From NCBI RefSeq assembly GCF_003688935.1, contig NZ_REGE01000007.1, positions 45,892 through 109,891 of the forward strand: a DNA stretch of 64,000 bases, in the 5' to 3' direction. Shown piece after piece: positions 1 through 8,095 of the stretch (the first letter of the stretch is position 1; each line of letters starts with the position of its first letter). Below the pieces are notes generated by a model. It saw nothing but the letters and a program-made list of their open reading frames with translations, searched no databases and was not told the DNA's origin. Position numbers and translations under genes: made by a program. This DNA comes from Corynebacterium macginleyi. Its GTDB lineage: Bacteria > Actinomycetota > Actinomycetes > Mycobacteriales > Mycobacteriaceae.

Positions 1-484
1 GGTGCGCCGTAATGCGTTTACGACCGCGATCGGTCCACTCCAGGGGGAGGACGGCATCAGCAAGCGTGGGCAAGGGTGCGCCCGTATAGACCCGCACCGC
101 TTGCTTAGGCTGCAGGCGCAGCGGCTGCTTCGAACCGGCTGGGACCTCGCCCACGACGGGCAGGGATCGCTCAACTTCTGGTTGGGCGGGTGCGGCGGCG
201 TCTTCAGCTTGTGCGGGCGGCTCCTCGCCCTCACCGCTGCCCTGCACTGCGGGCTGATCCTGGTTTTTCGGGCGGCGAACCTTCAGCCCGCGCTCACCGC
301 CGATGTCAACGGCGCGAACCGCATAACCATCGATGGCCGCCTGCGGAAAGCCCGGTAAGGGCTGATTGGCCTGCACCTGTTCGGCGCACATAAGCCCCAG
401 CGCATTAGAAATGCTCATCCGCACCGGCTCCGGGGTCGTCACCGCATCAGTAACCAGCGCCAACTGGTCATCAACTGAACGCAT
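1..484 (-). CDS. moeA: MoeA/Glp molybdopterin molybdotransferase, 5' part only
   Basis: The ATG is at 484 and the frame runs off the left edge, so only about the first 161 residues are visible. The protein opens MRSVDDQLALV and continues with a conserved PLPGFPQAAIDGYAVRA-type segment (residues about 41-60), the MoeA domain I/II signature, and with YTGAPLPTLADAVLP, another family hallmark. MoeA inserts molybdenum into adenylylated molybdopterin in cofactor synthesis. An unusual Glu/Ala/Pro-rich insert lies around residues 72-100. galU follows downstream of this start on the same strand, which is the order known in actinobacteria (galU next to moeA). A moaB-type gene lies 3.5 kb away. The family is clear from these motifs; whether the C-terminus is intact cannot be seen. 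Confidence 0.9.
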   Translation of the reverse strand, partial: MRSVDDQLALVTDAVTTPEPVRMSISNALGLMCAEQVQANQPLPGFPQAAIDGYAVRAVDIGGERGLKVRRPKNQDQPAVQGSGEGEEPPAQAEDAAAPAQPEVERSLPVVGEVPAGSKQPLRLQPKQAVRVYTGAPLPTLADAVLPLEWTDRGRKRITAH

Positions 485-557
485 ACGGTCTCTGCCCGCC
501 CTTTCTTATTGCCCTTTGACCTTGCTGACCTCAACACACGTGCGCGCGGCCAGGTAA

Positions 558-1484
558 TCAGTTTAAGCCCTGTTCTACCTCGAAATCAGACATAATTTGT
601 TTAATGGCTTTATACAGTGCTGGGCCATATTTTTTATCGCGGAGACCAAAGTCCACATTGGCCGGGATATAGCCGCCGGGGTTGCCCAAGTCATGGCGCT
701 TGCCCTTGTGAACCACCACATGCACGGGCTCGCCTTCCTTAATCAGCAACTCGATAGCATCCGTTAACTGCAGTTCCCCACCCTTGCCAGGCTTAATCCT
801 GCGCAGCGCATCAAAGATTTTCCGGTCCAAAAGGTAACGGCCGGTAGCAACCAGGTTGGACGGCGCGTCCTCCGGGTCCGGCTTTTCCACCATACCGACG
901 ACCTTTTTTACACCCGGAAATTCAGTATCTTCTACGTCAAAAACGCCGTAGTTAAACGTCTGCTCCTGTGGCACCGCAAACGCGCAGAGTACGCTACCGC
1001 CAAGCTTGGCACGCACGCGCGCCATATCCGCCATGACGGTGGCAGGCAGCACGATGTCATCCGGGAGCATAACGGCAAAAAAGTCCTCGTCATCTGCCAG
1101 GACTTCTTCTGCCAATCCCACGGCATGGCCCAAGCCCAGGGGCTTTTCTTGCTCTACAGCAATGGGCTCAATGAGCTGGTGGGCACGCTTGACCTTAGCT
1201 ACCTGCTCGTCCTTGCCGCGGGAGTCTAAGGTTCCTACTAAATCCGGGAATTCTGCAAAATGGCGCATTATTTCTTGCTTTTCGGGTGCGGTAATTACCG
1301 CAAGCCGGCGCGCGCCCACAGAAGCTGCCTCCTCAGCAATCAACTCAATACCCGGGGTATCCACAACAGGCAGCAGTTCTTTGGGGACAGTTTTCGTGGC
1401 GGGCAGAAAGCGGGTGCCCATGCCAGCCGCTGGAACTACTACCGTGGTGATTCCGGTAGCGGAATCTTCGCGTTCATTAGCCAT
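558..1484 (-). CDS. galU: UTP--glucose-1-phosphate uridylyltransferase
   Basis: A 308-aa protein starting MANERED. It makes UDP-glucose from UTP and glucose-1-phosphate, a precursor for cell-wall glycans and trehalose. The N-terminal nucleotide-binding motif VVPAAGMGTRFLPATKTVPKE and the later VEKP motif are typical of bacterial GalU. A longer frame begins at 1508, but the family begins close to the nucleotide-binding strand, so I chose the ATG at 1484. moeA lies 73 bp downstream on the same strand. It is divergent from the formyltetrahydrofolate ligase gene at 1552, and the two share a short promoter region of about 67 bp. Confidence 0.95.
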   Translation of the reverse strand: MANEREDSATGITTVVVPAAGMGTRFLPATKTVPKELLPVVDTPGIELIAEEAASVGARRLAVITAPEKQEIMRHFAEFPDLVGTLDSRGKDEQVAKVKRAHQLIEPIAVEQEKPLGLGHAVGLAEEVLADDEDFFAVMLPDDIVLPATVMADMARVRAKLGGSVLCAFAVPQEQTFNYGVFDVEDTEFPGVKKVVGMVEKPDPEDAPSNLVATGRYLLDRKIFDALRRIKPGKGGELQLTDAIELLIKEGEPVHVVVHKGKRHDLGNPGGYIPANVDFGLRDKKYGPALYKAIKQIMSDFEVEQGLN

Positions 1485-1551
1485 GGATCTTAGAGTACAA
1501 CGGCGCACTATTTTCCTGTGTAGCGCTACACCACGCCGCTAGTATTTATTT

Positions 1552-2133
1552 ATGCTTTCTTCCAGCGATATCAAAGCTCAACTTCGCACCCGCTTGCTTC
1601 GCGCACGCCGCAGCCTTTCCGCCGAGCAGCGCGCGGAATGGACCACTGCCCTGCACCAGCAGCTAGAACCCGAGCTTGCCCACATCTCGAGCGTCGCCAC
1701 CTACTGGCCGCGTGGCGCAGAACCAGGTGGTGCGGGGTTCATCCCATGGCTCGCACGGCGCGTAGACCGCGTATTACTGCCCATCACCCGCAGCGACAAC
1801 ACCTTGAGCTGGGCTGAATACAAGGGACCGCACAGCATTCACCGAGGCCGGTTGGGCATCTCTGAGCCGGTCGGCCCGTGCTTTGATAGCCGCGTGCTCT
1901 GCGGCTGCGATTTGATTGTGGCCCCCGCCATGGCCATCGATGCCACCGGGAACCGCCTGGGCAAGGGCGGCGGGTACTACGACCGGGCCCTTTCTATGGT
2001 TCCGCATAATCATCCCGCAGTATATGCCATGGTATACCCCACCGAGTTCCTCAAGTCTATTCCGGCCGCACCCCACGATCGCCGCGTCGAGGCCGTGGTT
2101 ACCGCCGCAGGCATTCACCGCTTTCCTTCTTAA
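1552..2133 (+). CDS. 5-formyltetrahydrofolate cyclo-ligase
   Basis: A 193-aa protein of usual length for the family. It converts 5-formyl-THF to 5,10-methenyl-THF with ATP hydrolysis. The C-terminal signature GNRLGKGGGYYDRAL (residues about 128-142), which binds phosphate and ATP, is complete, and an N-terminal basic helix (LRTRLLRARRSLS) precedes it. It is divergent from galU, as in Mycobacterium. The SAF-domain gene follows after 41 bp on the same strand and may be cotranscribed. Confidence 0.93.
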   Translation: MLSSSDIKAQLRTRLLRARRSLSAEQRAEWTTALHQQLEPELAHISSVATYWPRGAEPGGAGFIPWLARRVDRVLLPITRSDNTLSWAEYKGPHSIHRGRLGISEPVGPCFDSRVLCGCDLIVAPAMAIDATGNRLGKGGGYYDRALSMVPHNHPAVYAMVYPTEFLKSIPAAPHDRRVEAVVTAAGIHRFPS

Positions 2134-2174
2134 CCGCAGGGAACCGCGCAGTCGTTAGCGCAGTCTAATACCGC

Positions 2175-2903
2175 ATGGCTCATTCTCAGTCCCCGCGATT
2201 CTCCCAGCTCTTCCGCACCCTACGTACCCCGGGTCACCGCCGCGGCGTGCTCGTGCGCCGAACAATCGCGCTAGTGCTACTTATCGCCGCGCTAGTCTCC
2301 GCGGTCTCTAGCGCGAAGGAATTGCCGCAGGTGCTGGTCTTTAGCAAGGATCTGCCCGCCGGAGCGGAGCTTTCTGCCTCCGATGTTTCCCTCGAGCGCC
2401 TACCTTCCTCCTCCGTTCCTAGCAGCGCACTTGCTGGTTCCCCCTCCGATCTCGCCGGCCGCATCATCACCGCCGCTGCAGGCAAGGGCGAAGTTGTCAC
2501 CAGCCAGCGGCTCCTGGGGCAAGAGTTGGTGTCTAGTCTCGTCGCTGAAACGGGGTCTGCCGATTCTGCACAAGACAACTTTGGCCGCATGATCCCCGTA
2601 AAACTTGCCGATCCAGACATAATCCCCCACTTACAACACGGCGATGCCGTTGACATCGTCACGACACACGATGCCACCGATGCTCACCCCACTACCGCCC
2701 GCGTCATCGCCTCCGGAGCCCGGGTGGTGTCTACCACGACCGCGGAGGGCGAAATTTCTTCTGCCACCGTCTTGCTCGCACTGCCAAACGAGCACGCCAA
2801 TGACGTAGCCGCGGCCTCATTAAACCAACCGCTGACCGTAGTCATCGTGGGCGATCGCGCTCAGCCCCAAGAGTGTTCTGCTGCTACGGCTTCCGCGCCG
2901 TAA
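2175..2903 (+). CDS. SAF-domain membrane-anchored protein
   Basis: A 242-aa protein with a basic N-terminus (RTPGHRRGVLVRR), one membrane segment (about residues 30-48, TIALVLLIAALVSAVSS) and then a SAF-like domain (KDLPAGAELSASDVSLERLP), the fold found in CpaB/FlgA-type proteins. The remainder is predicted to lie outside the membrane. Proteins of this type occur next to the formyl-THF ligase gene in other actinobacteria; their function is not established. No pilus genes are nearby, so a CpaB pilus role is not supported. The C-terminus is Ala/Ser-rich with one Cys. Start ATG at 2175. Confidence 0.8.
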   Translation: MAHSQSPRFSQLFRTLRTPGHRRGVLVRRTIALVLLIAALVSAVSSAKELPQVLVFSKDLPAGAELSASDVSLERLPSSSVPSSALAGSPSDLAGRIITAAAGKGEVVTSQRLLGQELVSSLVAETGSADSAQDNFGRMIPVKLADPDIIPHLQHGDAVDIVTTHDATDAHPTTARVIASGARVVSTTTAEGEISSATVLLALPNEHANDVAAASLNQPLTVVIVGDRAQPQECSAATASAP

Positions 2904-3130
2904 AAGCTCGCGCGCAGTGTGATCATTGTCCCGCTAAGCAGGGCAAATTTTGGGAGAGTAGATCCAGCCTCCGCTTGGTTGGAGCAGGTAAATCACCACT
3001 GCGCCGATCAAATGCGCTGTGCCATTTGCCAGTCTGCCAAGTTGTAATTACTTTTAGCTAAAACTAAAATCCCGGCATGCTCATGGCTGACTCCCATCCT
3101 TAACCACCCCAGAAAGGTCCGTGTTCTTTC
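2904..3130. other. mscL upstream region, 227 bp
   Basis: There is no convincing coding frame. A TTTTAGCTAAAA-type dyad near 3052-3066 and an AGAAAGG element 5' of the mscL start are visible. The rest shows nothing I can assign. Confidence 0.4.
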
Positions 3131-3628
3131 ATGCTTAAGGGCTTTAAAGATTTCATAATGCGTGGCAACGTCGTGGAACTTGCCACCGCAGTCATCGTTG
3201 GTTCCGCATTCACCGCAATCGTGACTTCCGTGACGGATTCTATTATTCAACCAATCATTAACTCCTTCGGCTCCGCCGAGGTCGATGGCTTGGGCTTCCA
3301 AATCACCGATAACAAATCCACCCTCGTGGACTTTGGCGCCGTCATTACCGCCGCGATTAACTTCTTGATTATCGCCGCAGTGGTGTATTTCCTCATTGTA
3401 ATGCCGCTAAACAAGCTCACTGCTGCTTCCAAACGCCGCCAGGGTGTGGACCCGCAAGCACCAGCACCGACCTCGGAAGAGCTATTGGCAGAAATCCGCG
3501 ATCTTTTGCAGGCACAGAACGCTGGTGCTGTCACTTCCACTGATAAAGCAGTTGAGGACGCCGTTGCAGACGAGGACTCCGATAGCTCCACTGCTTCCGT
3601 ACGCAAGCACGCCCGCCACGACAACTAA
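3131..3628 (+). CDS. mscL: Large-conductance mechanosensitive channel MscL
   Basis: A 165-aa channel protein. The N-terminal amphipathic helix and first membrane helix (MLKGFKDFIMRGNVVELATA, VIVGSAFTAIVTS) and the second helix (VITAAINFLIIAAVVYFLIV, about residues 73-93) are standard. The protein forms a homopentamer in the cytoplasmic membrane that opens under hypo-osmotic stress. The C-terminal cytoplasmic extension from about residue 100 to 165 is acidic and ends with RKHARHDN; it is longer than in E. coli MscL (136 aa), as is common in corynebacteria. Its place near moaB/pepD-type genes matches the actinobacterial order. Confidence 0.96.
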   Translation: MLKGFKDFIMRGNVVELATAVIVGSAFTAIVTSVTDSIIQPIINSFGSAEVDGLGFQITDNKSTLVDFGAVITAAINFLIIAAVVYFLIVMPLNKLTAASKRRQGVDPQAPAPTSEELLAEIRDLLQAQNAGAVTSTDKAVEDAVADEDSDSSTASVRKHARHDN

Positions 3629-3647
3629 TTTTTGCTAAAAATATCGC

Positions 3648-3690
3648 AGCCCGTGTCCACCTCCCCATTGAAGGAGCCCACGGGCTTTGT
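3648..3690 (+). terminator. Probable terminator after mscL
   Basis: The arms agcccgtg (3648-3655) and cacgggct (3679-3686) form a stem, followed by a short T-rich stretch. The loop is long, so efficiency is uncertain. Confidence 0.5.
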
Positions 3691-3734
3691 CATCGCTGCG
3701 TCAGGATTTCCACGCTAGCGAAACGGGTGCAGTG

Positions 3735-3968
3735 CTATCCACCGTGGTGTGGCGGCTGGTTCTCGCGGTAAAAATCCTCATCTCGCTCGGAGACCTGAGC
3801 ATCGTATCCTTCGACTGCGGCATCATCGAACGTGACGATGCGCTGTGCATCGGTTCCTTCTCCACGGCCTAATTCCTGCCCTACCGGGCGATCCGCGCTG
3901 CGATCATACTTCGGCGCATCCGACTGCCTAAATACACGCCGGCGCTGGCGGCGTGGCTGACGGGTCAT
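3735..3968 (-). CDS. Small conserved basic/acidic hypothetical protein
   Basis: A 77-aa protein with a very basic N-terminus (MTRQPRRQRRRVFRQ) and an acidic middle, ending EDFYRENQPPHHGG. It has no membrane segment. A GGAGAGG-type ribosome site precedes the ATG. It lies 28 bp downstream of the MoaB-like gene on the same strand. I recognise the pattern as a small corynebacterial protein of unknown function found in this position, but no role can be assigned. Confidence 0.65.
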   Translation of the reverse strand: MTRQPRRQRRRVFRQSDAPKYDRSADRPVGQELGRGEGTDAQRIVTFDDAAVEGYDAQVSERDEDFYRENQPPHHGG

Positions 3969-3996
3969 GGCAGCCTCTCCACCTCTTGCCTCCGCG

Positions 3997-4605
3997 TCAT
4001 TGCACGCTGGATTCTTGCAATTGATCCACGAGGTGGTGGACCAGCGGGGTCAACGTGGCCATGCCATCGCGCACAGCAGCGCGCGAAGGTGCGAGGTTAA
4101 CCACAACGGTAGAACCAGACACGCCCGAAATACCGCGGGATGCACACGCATCCACCGCGCCACAAGCCTGACCAGAAGAACGCAATGCTTGGGCCACCCC
4201 GGGCACCATCTTATCGATGACCGCTGAGGTCGCCTCTGGCGTCTTGTCGCGCGGGCCCACCCCGGTCCCACCCACGGTGAGCACTAGATCCACACCACCT
4301 ACGACGCCGGTTTCAATAGCCTGCCGAATCTTGGATTTCTTAGAGCGCACGACCACCGAGCCATCGATGCGGAAATCCGCCTCCGCCAAAAGTTCAGTAA
4401 CCAGTTTGGAGGTACTGTCGGAATATTCGCCGGGATGGTCTGTGACAATCACGACGAGCGCCCGGCGCGGGGCTGCCACCCTCTCCTCTTTCTCGCTGGC
4501 CAAAAGAAAGGCATCATCCGGCTCTGCCACATCCCGCAAAGCGTCTGTGGAAACCGAATCCTGCAACCTGGTGGAATCAATCAAGTCTTGCTGGGAGTCT
4601 GCCAT
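3997..4605 (-). CDS. MoaB/Mog-type molybdenum cofactor protein
   Basis: A 202-aa protein. I chose the ATG at 4605, which has AAGGAGAA just upstream, rather than the longer frame from 4626. The MoCF-binding motif TVGGTGVGPRDKTPEA (about residues 105-120) and the SGSTVVVNLAP segment identify the MoaB/Mog family, which adenylylates molybdopterin or binds it. A roughly 45-residue N-terminal extension (MADSQQDLIDSTRLQDS) is not part of the core fold. It follows the HtrA-type protease gene on the same strand with a 60-bp gap, as moaB2 follows pepD in Mycobacterium. Confidence 0.88.
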   Translation of the reverse strand: MADSQQDLIDSTRLQDSVSTDALRDVAEPDDAFLLASEKEERVAAPRRALVVIVTDHPGEYSDSTSKLVTELLAEADFRIDGSVVVRSKKSKIRQAIETGVVGGVDLVLTVGGTGVGPRDKTPEATSAVIDKMVPGVAQALRSSGQACGAVDACASRGISGVSGSTVVVNLAPSRAAVRDGMATLTPLVHHLVDQLQESSVQ

Positions 4606-4665
4606 TTTTCTCCTTAAAAGAAACATCGGGGCGCACTGCGGATACGGCGCGGGCTGGTTTTTAAT

Positions 4666-6168
4666 CTACTCGCCCGTCAGTGTTACCTCTACCTGGCGAC
4701 TATCATCAGAATTTCCGTCGGACACTTCCAAGGTGACGGTCGCACCAAAGTCCTGGGAACGCGCGGCAGCAATAAGCGCGTCAGCATTTTCAATCAGCCG
4801 GTCATTGACGCGGGTGACGATATCACCCTGCTTCAAACCTGCTTTTTCCGCTGGGCTTCCCGCCTCGACCTCAGCAATACGCGCGCCATTACCATCATCG
4901 CGCGCCAAGACTTTAACCCCCAAGGTGGGGTGAGTGACCCGGCCTTTATTGATCAGCTCATCCGCCATGCGCTTGGCAAAGTTGGAGGGGATGGCAAACC
5001 CGAGACCAATGGATCCGCCCTCGCCCGAGGTTTTATCGGATAACGACGCAATCATGGAATTCATACCGACGATATTGCCTTCCATGTCTACCAAGGGCCC
5101 ACCGGAATTGCCGGGGTTAACGGCGGCGTCAGTCTGGATCGCATCAATAAGCGAGGACTCGCCGCCCTGCTGGGAAGCGCGCACCGGGCGGTTCTTTGCG
5201 GATACGATGCCGGAAGTCACCGTGGCATTGAGACCTAGCGGCGAACCAACGGCAACTACTTCTTGACCGACTGCAACCGCATCCGAGTCACCGAACTGCA
5301 GATGTGGTAAGTCGTGCACGTCTTTAATCTTGATGATGGCAACATCTGTATTGGCATCGGAAGCCACGAGATCGGCTTCGTGCTTGCTGCCATCGTTCAA
5401 GGTTACCTGCATAATGCCGCCCTGCTCTGCGCCGGCGATGACGTGGTGGTTGGTCAAGACGTAACCATCAGGAGAAATGATCGAGCCGGAGCCTTCTGCG
5501 GCCGAGGTCCGAGTAGCGGTTTGAATCGATACCACGGCTGGCAAAACCTTGGCAGAAACTGCTTCTACCGAACCTTCCTCTGGTTCCTTGCCCATACTAT
5601 TGGCAGCTGGTTGACTATTCAGTGCCTCATTGACAACGGACGTGCCGCTGCCGCCCTGGTTCCTCCCCACGACCACACCAGTAATGGATCCCGCAGCGAT
5701 TGCCGCTACTGCAGCCATTACCGTCGCGGTACCCAGCCCGATCTTCTTTTCCTGCTTTGGCTGCGGTGGCATTGGCGTCACCCCAGATGCAGGCGGCTGG
5801 CCGGGATGGTTATTCGCTGGCCCCGGCTGGGGGTACTCGCCTTGCTGGGGAGCGAAGCTAGAAGTTTCATCCTGCCCGTAGGTGGCACCCGGCTGAGCGC
5901 CCCCAAAAAGACGATTGCTGGGCGGGGTGTGCTGCGCACGCTGAGGCGCCTCGCTACCGTGTGCAGAAGCTTGTGCTTCCTGCTCGCTGATGCGCGGCTG
6001 GTTCCAGCCTTGGGAATAGGTTCCGTTGGAATATGCGGATCCAGAATCCTGCTGCCCACCGCGAGACTGGTTATACGGCGTCTGCCCATTATTCGTGCCG
6101 TAGGGTTCCTGCGGGACACCGTGCGACTGATCATTATTACCGCGGTTGTCATCATTCCTCATGTTCAT
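4666..6168 (-). CDS. HtrA/PepD-type membrane serine protease with PDZ domain
   Basis: A 500-aa protein with three parts: a long Gln/Asn/Pro/Gly-rich cytoplasmic region (1-140), one membrane helix (about 143-167, IGLGTATVMAAVAAIAAG), and an extracytoplasmic trypsin-like domain followed by a C-terminal PDZ domain (about 400-500). The catalytic triad is visible as His242 (LTNHHVI), Asp275 (NTDVAI) and Ser355 (GNSGGPL). Members of this family degrade or refold damaged envelope proteins. The two-component genes that often accompany it in actinobacteria (mprAB or cgtSR2 type) are not present upstream here; a sugar-phosphate antiporter is found instead. A start at Met3 is equally possible. Confidence 0.92.
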   Translation of the reverse strand: MNMRNDDNRGNNDQSHGVPQEPYGTNNGQTPYNQSRGGQQDSGSAYSNGTYSQGWNQPRISEQEAQASAHGSEAPQRAQHTPPSNRLFGGAQPGATYGQDETSSFAPQQGEYPQPGPANNHPGQPPASGVTPMPPQPKQEKKIGLGTATVMAAVAAIAAGSITGVVVGRNQGGSGTSVVNEALNSQPAANSMGKEPEEGSVEAVSAKVLPAVVSIQTATRTSAAEGSGSIISPDGYVLTNHHVIAGAEQGGIMQVTLNDGSKHEADLVASDANTDVAIIKIKDVHDLPHLQFGDSDAVAVGQEVVAVGSPLGLNATVTSGIVSAKNRPVRASQQGGESSLIDAIQTDAAVNPGNSGGPLVDMEGNIVGMNSMIASLSDKTSGEGGSIGLGFAIPSNFAKRMADELINKGRVTHPTLGVKVLARDDGNGARIAEVEAGSPAEKAGLKQGDIVTRVNDRLIENADALIAAARSQDFGATVTLEVSDGNSDDSRQVEVTLTGE

Positions 6169-6401
6169 AGGAACACTATGCCTCGCTTCGCTTGTTCACA
6201 ACTTAAACTACTCTGCCAACCTACTAGAAGTTCCTGTGAAGTTACTGTAGGCACTAAGCTGGTCAAACTCACCACACCTTGTACCGCCCGCGCTCACGCG
6301 TCGCACTTCACGATTACCCCGTTACGCATCATCGATTCTGCAGGCGAGTCGCTGTGAATAGAATCACCGAGGAATAAACGAGGAATAAAACTGATCCACC
6401 A

Positions 6402-6420
6402 TTAGGTTAGCGTAACTTTA
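6402..6420. promoter_or_regulatory. DtxR/IdeR-like iron box
   Basis: The 19 bp ttaggttagcgtaacttta match the DtxR consensus TTAGGTTAGCCTAACCTAA at 16 of 19 positions by my count. DtxR is the iron-responsive repressor of corynebacteria. The site lies 75 bp upstream of the antiporter start. Binding is inferred from sequence only. Confidence 0.55.
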
Positions 6421-6445
6421 TATTTAACTTAGAGTTGGTTTTGTT

Positions 6446-6460
6446 TTAACTTTAAGTTAA
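6446..6460. promoter_or_regulatory. Perfect 15-bp palindrome before antiporter
   Basis: ttaactttaagttaa is a perfect inverted repeat around one central base, 34 bp before the GTG start. A related half-site ttaactta occurs at about 6424-6431. It may be an operator or an A/T-rich promoter element. Confidence 0.4.
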
Positions 6461-6494
6461 TTTCGTTAAATCTTTGCGACCCAAGGAGTAGGCA

Positions 6495-7868
6495 GTGCTG
6501 ACATGGCTCAAATCTCCCCGCCCACGCCCTCAATTACCTAAAGAGGACGTTGATAAGAAATTCCCCCGCCTTCGTTTCCAGGTCTTCATGGGAATCTTCA
6601 TGGGTTATGCGGGCTTTTACCTCATCCGCAACAACATTTCCGCCATCGCGCCGCTGCTGCTGGAAGATAACGGGACCATCGACAAGCCTGCAATCGGCAT
6701 CATTAGTAATGCCGTGCTAATTTCTTATGGCTTATCCAAATTCTTCTCCGCCATGCTCGCGGACCAATCCAATGCGCGTTACTTCCTGCCCATCGGACTG
6801 AGTCTATCCGCACTGATGAACCTGATAGTCGGCTTCGTCCCGTGGGTCTCAGCATCCGTCGGTGTCTTTGCCACCGTCATGTTCCTCAATGGTTGGTTCC
6901 AAGGCATGGGGCACCCACCATGCGGCCGCGTCATCGTGCAATGGTTCTCTACATCCGAGCGCGGTTGGAAGGGATCGCTGTGGAATACCTCGCACAATGT
7001 GGGCGCAGGCGTATTACCACTGCTGGTAGGTGTCGGCTTGGCGATGACCGGTAATCAATGGCAGGTAGCATTTTGGCTTCCCGCAGTCGCGGCGCTGATC
7101 ATCGCGGCCTTAGCTTTCTTGCTCATCCGCGATAATCCGCCTTCAGAAGGACTTCCGACGGTCGATGAATGGCGCGATGATCCTGCCAAGGTTGCAGATA
7201 TCCAGCGGCAAGAAGGCGATGGAATCTCCACCAAGGACCTCATTTTCACATACGTCCTGCGCAATCGAATCATTGTCCTCTTGGCCATTGCCAATGTATT
7301 TGTCTATGCACTGCGCTACGGCGTGCTCAACTGGATTACGACTTACCTCGCCGAAGTCCACCACATGAACATCAGTTCCGGCTTGATCGCCTTCGGTGCC
7401 TTCGAGCTCGCAGGCCTCCTGGGCACCATTCTCTGCGGCTGGATGTCCGATAAGCTCTTCCACGGCAACCGCTCTAAGGTCATCTTAATCTTTATCTTGG
7501 CTACGGGCCTGTCCATCGCCGGCTACTGGCTGGCACCAGTGGGCACCCCGTTCGCGATCATGGTTATCTTCATCGCGCTCATCGGTGCCTTCATCTACGG
7601 TCCGGTTGGCCTCATCGGTTTACAGGCCCTCGACCTCTCCCCGCGCAATGTGGCAAGTACCGCCTCCGGTTTTACGGGGCTTTTCGGCTACCTGCTCGGT
7701 GCCACGCTCGCCTCGACTGGTGTGGGCTACCTGGTCAAGTACGCCGGCTGGAATGTCACCTTCATGGTCTTCCTGCTCTTTACCATCCTCGTTTTGGCTA
7801 TCTTCCTCTTTATTAATAAGGAAGAAGTCCGCCTCACCGAGGAGCGCAAGGCCGCCCTCGAGGTATAA
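6495..7868 (+). CDS. GlpT/UhpT-type organophosphate:phosphate antiporter (MFS)
   Basis: A 457-aa protein with 12 predicted membrane helices, starting at GTG 6495 with AAGGAG 6 bp before it. Signatures of the organophosphate:phosphate antiporter family are clear: GWFQGMGHPPCGR and WNTSHNVGAGVLPLL. The two substrate-binding arginines of GlpT have counterparts in GFYLIRNN (near residue 44) and ALRYGVLNW (near residue 276). It probably imports glycerol-3-phosphate or a related sugar phosphate in exchange for phosphate. No glpK or glpD is adjacent, so the substrate is open. A DtxR-like box and a palindrome sit upstream. Its terminator has been split by an insertion sequence. Confidence 0.9.
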   Translation: MLTWLKSPRPRPQLPKEDVDKKFPRLRFQVFMGIFMGYAGFYLIRNNISAIAPLLLEDNGTIDKPAIGIISNAVLISYGLSKFFSAMLADQSNARYFLPIGLSLSALMNLIVGFVPWVSASVGVFATVMFLNGWFQGMGHPPCGRVIVQWFSTSERGWKGSLWNTSHNVGAGVLPLLVGVGLAMTGNQWQVAFWLPAVAALIIAALAFLLIRDNPPSEGLPTVDEWRDDPAKVADIQRQEGDGISTKDLIFTYVLRNRIIVLLAIANVFVYALRYGVLNWITTYLAEVHHMNISSGLIAFGAFELAGLLGTILCGWMSDKLFHGNRSKVILIFILATGLSIAGYWLAPVGTPFAIMVIFIALIGAFIYGPVGLIGLQALDLSPRNVASTASGFTGLFGYLLGATLASTGVGYLVKYAGWNVTFMVFLLFTILVLAIFLFINKEEVRLTEERKAALEV

Positions 7869-7882
7869 GCCTTCGCCTTAGA

Positions 7883-7905
7883 AGCACGCGGTGTAACTGC
7901 GTGCT
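7883..7905 (+). other. Hairpin without T-run after antiporter
   Basis: agcacgc (7883-7889) and gcgtgct (7899-7905) form a 7-bp stem just after the antiporter stop. It lacks a T-run and is not a standard terminator by itself. Confidence 0.4.
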
Positions 7906-7926
7906 CGCCGCACCACCTGCCGCCTA

Positions 7927-7934
7927 TCCAGGAC
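7927..7934. repeat. 8-bp target site duplication, left copy
   Basis: tccaggac directly precedes the left inverted repeat and recurs directly after the right one at 9382-9389. Eight base pairs is normal for IS256-type elements. Confidence 0.9.
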
Positions 7935-7959
7935 GGCTTAAGGGACATTTTGTGTGGAT
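7935..7959 (+). repeat. IS left inverted repeat
   Basis: 25 bp, complementary to 9357-9381 with a single mismatch. Confidence 0.9.
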
Positions 7960-8095
7960 AAATCGATACGGATTCCCGGGACGGACTGGGATAATGCTGT
8001 GATCTTGATTTTGAATCGGTTCCAACAGATCGATTGGTGAAATCAACACAGGATAGTCCTAGACCTGTGATAGGAGGACTGCTGCTGGTGCGGTA

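Larger units (their letters stand above)
6169..6494. promoter_or_regulatory. Divergent promoter region between protease and antiporter
   Basis: This 326-bp region is non-coding. Its right half is AT-rich and carries a DtxR-like box (6402-6420) and a palindrome (6446-6460), listed separately. A pair of direct repeats of the form gaggaataaa lies at about 6369-6390. The left half shows no clear element. Confidence 0.55.

Noticed and set aside
2175..2903. CpaB pilus assembly gene
   Set aside because: Only the SAF fold is shared; no other Flp/Tad pilus genes are nearby.
5314..6357. A 347-codon open frame on the plus strand
   Set aside because: It lies opposite the HtrA-type protease gene, lacks family motifs and has low-complexity composition; it is an antisense shadow.
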